Positions 33,554 to 43,180 of a stretch of 64,000 nt of DNA are shown one piece after another (position 1 is the stretch's first letter; each line of letters begins with the position of its first letter). A model generated the notes under the pieces. It did not search any database and had not been told where the DNA came from. It was given only the letters and a program-made list of their open reading frames with translations. Source of the DNA: Halichondria panicea (lineage: Eukaryota > Porifera > Demospongiae > Suberitida > Halichondriidae); NCBI RefSeq assembly GCF_963675165.1, contig NC_087385.1, forward strand, positions 6,206,912-6,270,911. Reading direction: 5' to 3'. Made by a program: the position numbers and the translations under genes.

Positions 33554-34926
33554 CTGGTTCAAGCCCAGCCAGGTGCGACTTGATTTTTATTTTTTTTCTC
33601 TTTCTCAGCACCTACAGTGTGTGTTGACTGATTTTGGCTGCAGAACAGGAGACATACTTCTTTTGAGCGCTGCACTGAATTACCCACTTCTCAATTCGAT
33701 AGAATTTGATTGGATTACACTATCTGAAGAAGCCATTCAAAGGAGTATTCAGCTCATACCACAGTGAGTGTTGTTTGTCCTACATGTATAAATTTAAAAT
33801 TTAAAGTTTACATGTTTTTACACAATAGGTTGGAAAGCGTATCGATTCGGCAGCCTGGGACCATCTCACACAAAACGCTCAATCTCTTATTTGCTCATCA
33901 CAACAAATGGTGATCAGTGTCATAATTATCCTTGCTATTAGTACTGCGTGCAGGTTGAAGTACTTGAATATGAGAGTGAATGACCACCTAACTGTTGAGA
34001 AAATTCTTATAGCTACTGAGTACTTTCCAGTCCCCAATCTTCAAACATTAGCCATGATTACCGTTAATCAGGTGAGTTAAATTAAGCTACTCACAAACTC
34101 ATGAACTATATATAATTTTATTAGGCACACTTCGTTGACAATCTACAGCAAGCCTTCCCCTCTCTAGAGTGCCTAAAGATAATTCAAGATACAGTGAGTA
34201 GCAATAACTAATATAATATATAGTCTGTGTTTCACGTTTTCCCTATCATCAGTTATCTACGGAAATAACTGCTCGTCTCTCATCAGTACCTCTGCGCTCG
34301 CTTCATCTGCAAGTGTACGCAATGAGTGATTTAGTGACATGCTGTAAGGACCTCTCTCGTATGTCTAGTCTGCGGTGAGTTTCTTATCATTACATAGATC
34401 TATAATTATAGCTATACATTATGCATGTGCTCCAATAAACATTCCATTGCTTGTTTATTATATGCAGTGAATTGTGCCTGAACTGTGTTGATGACGATGG
34501 GGTGGCCATACTTTGCAATGGGCAACTTTCACTTGAAACACTTGACTTAAGCAACTCATACATTACTTTACTAAGGTACCTATGCAGTGTGAAAGTAACC
34601 CTCATAACGTTAATACAACCAGTCTGTCAAGAATATCGGAGAGCTCCTTCAGCCAAGTTCTGAGGTCGCTAAAGTTAAATCATTGTCAGCGCATGAGGAG
34701 ACCAGGAACTACTGCAATGGCAGACATTGAATCATCTATACTTTCTCTTATTAGAAACTGCCCAGAGTAAGTTAACATAATACTGCTAGCTGTTTTGATT
34801 CACTGCTACTTTTTCCCACCATTCAGGCTACGTTTTATCGAGATGATGGAACTACTGTCAATTCAGGTACATGTAACTGACTTTCTGAAGAGAATGAATA
34901 ATCATACTTGCAAACTCATATTTTGA
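32189..34926 (+). CDS. F-box/leucine-rich-repeat protein with N-terminal zinc-ribbon-like motif
   Basis: Eleven exons: 32189-33022, 33081-33231, 33286-33449, 33609-33763, 33829-33909, 33954-34071, 34125-34193, 34253-34374, 34468-34575, 34623-34766, 34827-34926. All phases join, giving 681 aa. Residues 1-280 are mostly disordered but hold CPSC (97-100) and CIHC (111-114), a zinc-ribbon-like pair. The F-box is at about 288-328 (ESLPNEILLFIASLLNEKD, then VCSRLYLIA). The rest has LRR-like segments (CLEILVIEKCSL, LKYLNMRV, LETLDLSNS, LRSLKLNHCQRM). The expected role is substrate recruiter of an SCF ubiquitin ligase through SKP1. I cannot assign a vertebrate orthologue. The 47-bp intron at 34576-34622 is among the shortest here. 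A tRNA gene sits in the intron between exons 3 and 4. Confidence 0.85.
33504..33577 (+). tRNA. tRNA-Asn (anticodon GTT)
   Basis: A 74-nt cloverleaf. The acceptor stem GCACTTG pairs with CAGGTGC (one G-T). D-arm GCGCAATTGGTTAGCGC is standard. Anticodon arm TTCGGCTGTTAACCGAA has GTT in the loop. T-arm GCTGGTTCAAGCCCAGC keeps box B. The discriminator base is G and there is no intron. A T-rich run from 33582 can serve as Pol III terminator. It lies on the sense strand inside an intron of the F-box/LRR gene. Confidence 0.97.
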
Positions 34927-35039
34927 AAGATACCTACTATAGGCTAAACCAACTATTTTTGTACTAGTGTAGTAAATAATCACAACTAAAATTGTTCAAG
35001 AAATGTTCTCTATAGTTCTTTCTATTCATGAGAATTACT

Positions 35040-36115
35040 TCACTCATTCTTGCTCATATCCAAGAGCTCCTTTATCCAGCCGGTGTTATAGGTTGGTGGA
35101 GATGGGTAGTTGTATTTAGTCGGGGCTCTGGTTGGGTGTATGTATCGCTGAGTTGGAGATGGGTAGTTGTATTTAGTCGGGGCGATGGTTGGGTATATGT
35201 ACCGCTGAGTTGGGAACTGGGAAATTCTGTTAGTAGGAAATCCATTCCTTGTTGGTGCTCGAATAGCATCAGACAAGGTATTGCGTACTATAAATGTACA
35301 ATGTCATGTAAAATACATAAATAAGAGTAGATTACAAAACTTACAGTCGGTAAAAAATTGATCACGAGCTTGATCTGCATCTGACTTCTGATGTTTGTTC
35401 AAAGGTGTACGTGCTTTTATCAACTCACTTGCTCTATTGTTTATCTCACTAAGAAGATCAGCAAAAGTTTGTTGTTGGTGTTGTTGTTCCTCCACTTTAT
35501 CAGTCTCCTCAAATTGTGAGTGAATATTGCCTGGAAGAATAGAGCAAAATAGGTACACTTGCATGCTTTGAATAATATTGTCTGGAATAGAGCAAAATAG
35601 GTACACTTGCATTACTTTAATGGTATAGTGATCGAACTAACCAAAAAGTTGTCCGAGTGATTGCTCTTTAACTTTAGCTTCTTCCTTGTTTTCTCGTGGT
35701 GAGGGAAAAGTGTTTGGAATAATATTGTCTGGGATAGAGCAAAATAGGTACACTTGCATTGCTTTATGGCGGGTATATAATAGTGAACTAACCAAAAAGG
35801 TTTCCAAAATTTAATGATTGCTTTAGACTAGCTTCAGCTTCATCTTTGTTTTCCTCTTTCTCTGAATCTGTGTAATTCATTCGAATGCACACACTTATCT
35901 AGCTGGTACAATTACTTACTGAGCATTGAATCAAGAATCAGTTTGGAGGCTTGTGCAGCAACTTGCTCCAGCACTTTTACCTCAGCTTTTGGATAACTGG
36001 GCCATTTCAAAATACTCCAAGGAACAACATTGCTTGAACTCAAAATTGGTACAGCATAGCTGCTGTAAGCCAGAGTAGACAGCACAAGAATCGCAGAAAA
36101 ACTAGGGAACATCAT
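35040..36115 (-). CDS. Secreted protein A with duplicated exons and PTKYNYPSP repeats
   Basis: Five exons (36115-35920, 35867-35793, 35728-35642, 35530-35345, 35287-35040), every intron in phase 1, give 263 aa. A clear signal peptide (MMFPSFSAILVLSTLAYSSYA) is followed by an acidic, Lys/Glu/Gln-rich helix-prone middle. Exons 2 and 3 both end in FG/GQ-LFG just before the donor G|GTTAGT, so they look like duplicated exons. The last exon has two 19-residue repeats, TQRYI-Y/H-PT-I/R-APTKYNYPSP. I recognise no known domain. It may be an extracellular matrix, adhesive or peptide-precursor protein; that is only inference. Gene B next door has the same exon number and phases. A TATA-like ATATAAAAAG lies about 65 bp upstream of the ATG. 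Confidence 0.75.
35515..35765. repeat. Three diverged copies of an intron/exon segment in secreted gene A
   Basis: ATATTG(C/T)CTGG-AATAGAGC and AAAATAGGTACACTTGCAT recur at about 35524-35565, 35574-35612 and 35722-35760. Each pairs an acceptor-like CTATTCCAG with a GACAATATT exon start. Two copies are real exon starts (exons 3 and 4). The middle one is a stub with no exon body. Confidence 0.75.
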
Positions 36116-36553
36116 TTTTTTAGTGGTCAGTGTTGGGCTTAGCTTAATTCAACTGATATTGTCAACTAAAATCATCCTTTTTATATTTCATCTCAGTCAG
36201 GTTGTTGTAGAACAATTCTCTATACACAACGTTTCCAATAACAATAACAGTGACTGAAAGTTTAAATTAATGACCAATAACTAATCACGTTTGTTTGTAT
36301 TTCAATGCCTGAAAGATTTGTGTTTCAACATTAATTTTATCATAATAACGTATACAAGGTTAATAAGAAGTATATATACTGACAATAATAATATTATGAC
36401 TAGATATATGTGGATATGCAAACTCATTTGTCTGCTTCTAGTACCATTCATGTTGATCATCATGCCCACACACAAACGATATCATAATGAATCCTAAAAA
36501 TACTATAATTATCTGCTATACTATCAGTTCCAACTAGTATTTGCATGTTTATA
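36116..36553. other. Intergenic between secreted genes A and B
   Basis: AT-rich, about 440 bp. It holds the gene A promoter (TATA-like ATATAAAAAG near 36177-36187) and the gene B 3' UTR. No frame looks coding. Confidence 0.4.
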
Positions 36554-37391
36554 TTATTGTTCAGCTTTGAGGGCCTTCAGTAGGTTGTTAAACAGCTGCA
36601 TACTCATCTCAGTTGGTGGCTGAGTGGACGACTGGGTTGGATCCATAGGGGGCGGTTGGGTTGTAGTGGAGCTCTTCATGCCTATAATTATATATTATAC
36701 AGTATAGAAATGTGATACTCATAGCCCATAATTAACATTCTATATAGGTATCTTGTATGCATGCACTTACTTGGCCATGGGAAGCTGATTCTAAATGAAT
36801 CTGGCTGCCCTTTCATTCTAAACAAGGCTTGCAGCAAAGCCGTTCTGTAGGAATTCCGTCCTGTAAAATATGCGTGGTTGATACACTGTACTGTAAGTGC
36901 AGCGTCTGCCTACCATTGAGCTGTTCAGAAGCCTCTTCGGCATTTGTGCCTCTAGGACTGATGTTGTACGTTGGCTTGCTATCTGCAGGCATACAAATTG
37001 TCACATATGCACTTTCATTAAATCAATTCATTACCCAAGAATGACCTGATCAGATCCTGCGCGTGATAACTCTGCTCCTTTAACTGATTTTCTCTTGGCC
37101 ACGAATTCCTTTCTGCAAACATGGAATTAAGTTACATAAATGTCGCATTACTTTATTTTTATTTTTTCCAGACTTACTTATTGTGCTGAGAATTCTTCTC
37201 CAGTTCTGCTCAACTGCCTCCTCCCCTCCGTATGCAGGAGAAAACCTAAATATATTTCGTATACCCCTCTGCAGCCAATCACGTGACTCTTCGCTCGCTT
37301 TGTCAATTCCTTTTGGAAAAGTTGCAGGGAGGGCAGTACTGCATGTGATAGCAGCTACCAGCAAGATGATTAGTTGATAACAATTGGTCAT
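36554..37391 (-). CDS. Secreted protein B, same exon/phase plan as protein A
   Basis: Five exons (37391-37178, 37112-37035, 36982-36914, 36860-36771, 36681-36554), all introns phase 1, give 192 aa. A signal peptide (CYQLIILLVAAITCSTALP) leads into an amphipathic, basic region (DWLQRGIRNIFRFSP). Exons 2 and 4 both begin with a similar K/G-RNS(W/Y) start, hinting at old exon duplication. The last exon is Thr/Pro/Gln-rich (TTTQPPPMDPTQSSTQPP) and ends in a leucine-rich helix. It has few cysteines, so it is not a disulfide-rich toxin type. No known family is recognised. Tandem orientation with gene A and identical intron phases suggest distant paralogy. Confidence 0.75.
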
Positions 37392-37917
37392 ATTCGATTT
37401 ATCATTCAGGTAACACTTATAGGTTTGAATTGAATAATGTACAGGCAAGGAGAATTTGCTTTTATTTATGTAGGTATGAATGTTGACACTATCTTGCCAC
37501 AGAATAAACATGCATATTATTCTTTCTGCATGAGACTGAAAGTTGACTTCCATATTATGGTATCTGAATAAGCAAAACGTTTTTATCCACCTGCTATGTA
37601 GTTTGTCATTGGTGTGCTAGTTTTTCATTTCTATTAGAGAGTTTTCAAGCATCCTAACAAAACCTTCAATTTTCAGTATACACAAAATCTTTATTGTGTA
37701 CAAAATATTCATAATGAAACATATAAATCTACAAGTTATAAATCATATAGCTACTTAGTCCAGCATAAAGTATTTTCTTCTATCAAGCAGCTTGATTACT
37801 TTTTTGTGAACCTCCACTTGTCTGCATGTGCATGATTTGGAAAGATTGTAATTAAATCACATGCATGCATGATACAATTATGTACACCTCACTCATAAAA
37901 TGAGAATCTAGAAAGTT
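37392..37917. other. Intergenic upstream of gene B
   Basis: No gene recognised. It contains the likely gene B promoter and the 3' side of the first SMB-like gene. The 1.6-kb tandem duplication begins at its right edge, near 37917. Confidence 0.4.
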
Positions 37918-38756
37918 TCATGTAGATCTATATGGGCAATCAATACAACCTTTTTTAAAACACTGGGGCGAAGAGGGCACATCAGAACAGCAGTCTCCAA
38001 AGAAGAAGCACTGTGCATCACAATGACACCTCCCTCCAGGAACGTAGCACTCTGCCTGGTCACTATTAGTGCAAACACAGCAACCAGGAGAGAGATTTGC
38101 ATCACTACACGTCACGCCAGCTGTGGTAGCACAGGTGCAACCTAGTTGATTGTCGGTGGTGGTTGGAGTGGTTGGAGAGGCAGTGGTGGTTGGAGAGACA
38201 GCTGTGGTGGTTGGAGAGGCTGTCGTGGTGGTACCTGGGTATAGTAGAAGAGATTCGAAAATCATTATAATTATGCACATGCAATGTTTCCCTGAGGCAA
38301 TAAATATGTCTCCATGCATACATACATACCGATGATGCATTGTAAACTATGTGTATATAGTGCATGTACATGTGCATGCATGTATACCCTAAGCCTTACC
38401 AGGTGCAAGACAACCAATGGCCTCAATGTCTTCGCAGCAGTCACCAAAGTCATGACAGGTGACATCGCAGTAACAGCTACCCTTGGCAATAAAACAGTTG
38501 GTGTTCCCAGAAATGCAACACCCATCTTTATACCCAGCTCCAGAACATGTTGTCACTACATTAATTAGTGTTTCTTATTGAAACTTACAACATTCAATTC
38601 AATTTGTATTTATATGGTATTTCTATAGCTACACAGAGTCTAACCGGTTTTCTGTTGAAGACGAGCATTTTGTCGGATGGAAAGAGACTGAGCACATTGA
38701 TAGAGGGTGATGGAGAGGAGAACCAGAGTGAACACTGTCCTTCTTGGCAGCTTCAT
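37918..38756 (-). CDS. Secreted two-domain somatomedin-B-like protein, duplicate unit 1
   Basis: Three exons (38756-38645, 38555-38400, 38234-37918) give 194 aa. A signal peptide (MKLPRRTVFTLVLLSITLYQ) is followed by a first cysteine-rich unit, GCCISG...CYCDVTCHDFGDCCEDI, then a threonine-rich hinge of TTTASP-type repeats, likely O-glycosylated. A second unit has GCCVC...CHCDAQCFFFGDCCSDV. The CxCDxxC...GDCC.D pattern is that of somatomedin B domains. The frame ends at CPYRST-stop, just where the duplication begins. Copy 2, 1.6 kb away, is almost identical but has a different end. The function is unknown; an extracellular adhesive or matrix role is inference. Confidence 0.85.
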
Positions 38757-39134
38757 AGTAGATACTGTAGCTATTTATGACTGAGGTTATTAATGAGGGG
38801 GACCTGATGCATGAAAGCGTTTTTATGTACATTTGTATCTTCTGTTATCCTCCACACCTTATCGTACTAGCTGCCATGTTTCCAAATCACCAATAAAACC
38901 ATTATTCAATATCCTGTTGGAAATCCATTTTACACCATGCCACACCTTATTTTGAGGTGTTTGTTTCAAAATCATGTTGTGACAAGTGAACACAGTGAAA
39001 CTAATCATTATAGTAATCATTCATCATATTTGGAAAAACTTCCAAAAACAACACAGTACTAAATGCGTTTGTCTACACACATTACATGCAGTTATTGTTC
39101 GCCATGTTTTGCACTAGCTACTTTATAGTTTACT

Positions 39135-39361
39135 TCAGTTTAACTTCTTCTGAATGTGTTCAAGCTCATCAGCCATCACCTCCCAGCGATGTTTGCTTTC
39201 AACTGCTTCCTGAGACATGGACATCAACACACTGGCCAGATTCCTAGCTGCTAGGTCCTCCATTGTGGCTTGGGTCCGACGTCCTCCTCTGGCCAGCTGT
39301 GCTCGACCAAATGGATATGTTCTGACACTCTGACCTCGGACACGGCTTTGCTCAACAACAG
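39135..39361 (-). pseudogene. Orphan copy of the shared C-terminal exon
   Basis: 227 bp, acceptor CTGCAG at 39362-39363, open frame to stop, nearly identical to the last exon of the long gene at 40745-40971 (basic QSRVRGQSVRTYPFGRAQ block, then a helical LMSMSQE segment). The phase 1 entry no longer fits the upstream exon: the fused donor at 39535 is in phase 0, so splicing would shift the frame. It looks like a by-product of the tandem duplication. It could still be used in another frame. Confidence 0.65.
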
Positions 39362-39514
39362 CTGCAGAAACACATGTATACACGTAGTTATTTGCATTGT
39401 GATCTAGCTGAGGGAATGGAGGAATGTTTTCCGTGTATACTGCACAGTGTTACTTACAATTTATAATGCCCAAACTATTTTAATACTGGTATAAAGGATT
39501 CGTATACAGCTTCA

Positions 39515-40387
39515 TCATATAGTACATGAACTTACATGCAGTACAGGTGGGCATGTAGATCTATATGGGCAATCAATACAACCTTTTTTAGAACACTGGG
39601 GCGAAGAGGGCACATCAGAACAGCAGTCTCCAAAGAAGAAGCACTGTGCATCACAATGACACCTCCCTCCAGGAACGTAGCACTCTGCCTGGTCACTATT
39701 AGTGCAAACACAGCAACCAGGAGAGAGATTTGCATCACTACACGTCACGCCAGCTGTGGTAGCACAGGTGCAACCTAGTTGATTGTCGGTGGTGGTTGGA
39801 GTGGTTGGAGAGGCAGTGGTGGTTGGAGAGACAGCTGTGGTGGTTGGAGAGGCTGTCGTGGTGGTACCTGGGTATAGTAGAAGAGATTCGAATCATTATA
39901 ATTATGCACATGCAATGTTTCCCTGAGGCAATAAATATGTCTCCATGCATACATACATACCGATGATGCATTGTAAACTATGTGTATATAGTGCATGTAC
40001 ATGTGCATGCATGTATACCCTAAGCCTTACCAGGTGCAAGACAACCAATGGCCTCAATGTCTTCGCAGCAGTCACCAAAGTCATGACAGGTGACATCGCA
40101 GTAACAGCTACCCTTGGCAATAAAACAGTTGGTGTTCCCAGAAATGCAACACCCATCTTTATACCCAGCTCCAGAACATGTTGTCACTACATTAATCAGT
40201 GTTTCTTATTGAAACTTACAACATTCAATTCAATTTGTATTTATATGGTGTTTCTATAGCTACACAGAGTCTAACCGGTTTTCTGTTGAAGACGAGCATT
40301 TTGTCGGATGGAAAGAGACTGAGCACATTGATAGAGGGTGATGGAGAGGAGAACCAGAGTGAACACTGTCCTTCTTGGCAGCTTCAT
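39515..40387 (-). CDS. Secreted two-domain somatomedin-B-like protein, duplicate unit 2 (fused end)
   Basis: Three exons (40387-40276, 40186-40031, 39867-39515) give 206 aa if the last exon is read to its own stop. The domain plan equals unit 1: signal peptide, SMB-like unit, Thr-rich hinge, SMB-like unit. The last exon runs through the duplication junction: after CPYRST it continues into CPPVLHV from the tail of the neighbouring long gene's SMB exon, read in a different frame. That tail carries a GTAAGT donor, now in phase 0. So this gene either stops 7 codons after the donor or splices out of frame to the orphan exon. Very recent, given near-identity with unit 1. Confidence 0.8.
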
Positions 40388-40744
40388 AGTAGATACTGTA
40401 GCTATTTATGACTGATGTTATTAATGAGGGGGACCTGATGCATGGAAGCGTTTTTATGTACATTTGTATCTTCTGTTATCCTCCACACCTTATCGTACTA
40501 GCTGCCATGTTTCCAAATCACCAATAAAACCATCTTTACACCATGCCACACCTTATTTTGAGGTGTTTGTTTCAAAATCATGTTGTGACAAGTGAATTAA
40601 CACAGTGAAACTAATCATTATAGTAATCATTCATCATATTTGGAAAAACTTCCAAAAACAACACAGTACTAAATGCGTTTGTCTACACACATTACATGCA
40701 GTTATTGTTCGCCATGTTTTGCACTAGCTACTTTATAGTTTACT

Positions 40745-42633
40745 TCAGTTTAACTTCTTCTGAATGTGTTCAAGCTCATCAGCCATCACCTCCCAGCGAT
40801 GTTTGCTTTCAACTGCTTCCTGAGACATGGACATCAATACACTGGCCAGATTCCTAGCTGCTTGGTCCTCCATTGAGGCTTGGGTTCGACGTCCTCCTCT
40901 TGCCAGCTGTGCTCGACCAAATGGATATGTTCTGACACTCTGACCTCGGACACGGCTTTGCCCAACAACAGCTGCAGAAACACATGTACACGTAGTTATT
41001 TGCATTGTGACCTAGCTGAGGGAATGGAGGAATGTTTTCTGTGTATACTGCACAGTGTTACTTAATTGCAATTATGCCTAAACTATTTAATACTGGTAAA
41101 GGATTCGTATACAGCTTCATCATATACATGAACTTACATGCAGTACAGGTGGGCGTTGACGGCACATCGCTACAACAGTCACCAGCTGTATTGCACTCTG
41201 AGTCACAATAGCACATCCCACCAGGTACATAGCAGCCTCCTTGAGAGTCCCAAGAGCAGCAGCCTTGAGTCATACCAGCCTGATCACAAGTGGTAGCTAA
41301 AGAGACAAGTAGAATACAATCACATTAAGTATGGTTGCCATGCATAATAGAAATCATTGAACACTTACGGACACATCCAATATCCTCACAGCAGGTGGTG
41401 TCAGAATTGCTGAAGCAGCTTATATGACATGAGCAGCGTGGATTTGGATAAATCCCAAGCAATCCAGCATTTATGACAGTTGTGCATCCAGTGCCAGGGT
41501 ATTTTGCCATGCAAGTAACAGCTGTACAGCAAAATAAAAAGTTTGATGGATACACAGATATTGATACCTTTACACTGCGGTGGTATCATTCCACTCCATC
41601 CACTGGATCCTTGGCACACTCTCTTTTCCAGACCAGCAAGTTGGTATCCTTGGTCACAGCTATATTTGGCTACTGTTCGAATACTCCTGCTATTCTCTGT
41701 GTACATTATCGTCCCATGGGCTAATGGTGGAAGAGCTTGACACACTCCTGCAAGGACAAAACAGTAATAGCAAAAGTACTTCTGAACATTATTCTAACTG
41801 ATTGTCATAATAATAATATTTATCACAAAAATGTTAAGAGCCATTTGTGATCTCAGTATAATTATTACCTTTACAAGTAGGAGATGACCCAGTCCAAACA
41901 GAGTCTTGACAAGTTCTCGTCGTAGAACCATTGTAGAGAGTGTGTCCAGCATTGCAGCTGTAGGTGGCTACAGTATTGACTGGTTTCTGGTGCATAGTGT
42001 TGTCGTTGTACGCTATTGCTCCATTCAGTATGGACGGAAGATCAGCACACATCCCTGTACGCAAAGTCTCTAACTCAAACACTATACTGACACACATGCA
42101 GTGCATTTCTAATTAATTATACACATGCAATACAGATCTCACCAGCTGCTGGGCATCCATTCCTGATCGCATCATTGCAACAGTCTCCATAAATGTGGCA
42201 GCCTACGTCACAAAAGCAAGGACTACAAGCACAAAATGTAAACAAATATTAAAGCATACATGCAGTATGAAAGCTCTGTTATATTATTCACCTTGAAAGA
42301 GGATTTGTAACAGAGCAGTCATTGCCAGTTGGACAGCAACCATGTCCATGAACACTAAAACAGGTATTCTCTGCAAAGATTATCACACTGAATGTATACA
42401 CATTCCATGGTATAATACTGATAAAAAGCCACAATCCTAAATTGCACATGCCACACACATACCACCACAGGAACACACACATGCATGAAGAACCCACCTG
42501 CCTGCTGCTGTAGACGTGCTCTTTGCCTGCTGTACAGCTGTCGTACGGAGAAGGTTGACACAGCTGGTTGCTGAATGGCGATGGTGCCAACAGTCAAAGC
42601 CAGCAGTAAAGTCCCTAGCTTGTAGACTAACAT
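40745..42633 (-). CDS. Secreted SMB-like/sushi mosaic protein, long gene C1
   Basis: Eight exons (42633-42498, 42370-42292, 42222-42143, 42054-41869, 41747-41568, 41521-41369, 41296-41138, 40971-40745) give 399 aa. Order: signal peptide (LGTLLLALTVGTIAI); SMB-like unit 1 split over two exons (GCCPTG...CFCDVGCHIYGDCC); sushi 1 (about 99-160, ending SPTCKG); sushi 2 (161-220, ending PPQCKG); SMB-like unit 2 (CMAKYPGTGC...CSCHISC...CCEDIGC); SMB-like unit 3 (GCCSW...CYCDSECNTAGDCCSDV); and a cysteine-free basic then helical C-terminus. The phase 2 intron splitting unit 1 is absent from C3 and C4. I know no described protein with this exact order. Likely secreted and disulfide-rich. Confidence 0.87.
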
Positions 42634-43180
42634 CCTGATTTAAACTGCGTGGTGTAGGGATTTCCAATTTTTAACTTTTTACTCAAGGGTCACCAGTTTT
42701 ATCCAAATTTTACAACGTATAGTATTTATTTATCGGTTTTGTATCACCCATAGTCTAATCACGACAAGTTATATTGACTACATTCAATGTTTTTCTTAAC
42801 GCCAACTTCACAAGCAATGGGAAAACTGTCGTATTAAGTAACCCGGAAGACAGAATGAGCCCACAAACTGAAAGTAAACAGTACCTATAGTAACGTAGTC
42901 TCAAGGAGGCTACACCTAGATATAGCTGCTATAGTGCAGGTGTTGTTTTAACTGAGGAAATGGCAGTTAACTGCATATAATTACAGTTTTCAGGTACACA
43001 CTTTGAATGCACGTCAGCTTCAACAATTACTGTATCAAAGATATAGGATTATGCACGCACATCTTTGGAGTACAAAAGTTATTATATAAGGGTGAGGTTA
43101 AAATGATAATAAGTCACGCAATGATAAAGCTACATGAGTCAGTAAAGCAGCTACAAATGTACCTGCACAAAAAATGTCAG
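42634..43180. other. Intergenic between long genes C1 and C3
   Basis: Holds the C1 promoter side and the C3 3' flank. The part from about 42980 (TACAGTTTTCAGG onward) is repeated at about 46480 as the 3' flank of C4, which helps place the duplication ends. No gene seen. Confidence 0.5.

Larger units (their letters stand above)
37918..41153. repeat. Near-identical 1.6-kb tandem duplication
   Basis: Unit 1 (about 37918-39553) and unit 2 (about 39553-41153) match almost base for base, apart from an indel of about 28 bp near 38933 and a few substitutions. Each holds the three exons of a small SMB gene and one copy of the shared C-terminal exon (39135-39361 and 40745-40971). The junction at about 39540-39556 lies inside an exon. 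Confidence 0.95.

Noticed and set aside
35028-35324. Plus-strand frame with a repeated WRWVVVFSRG segment
   Set aside because: It is the antisense shadow of the TQRYI...PTKYNYPSP repeats in secreted gene A.
38314-40259. Duplicated plus-strand frames of about 84-104 codons
   Set aside because: They are antisense to the SMB-like exons and repeat only because the 1.6-kb unit is duplicated.
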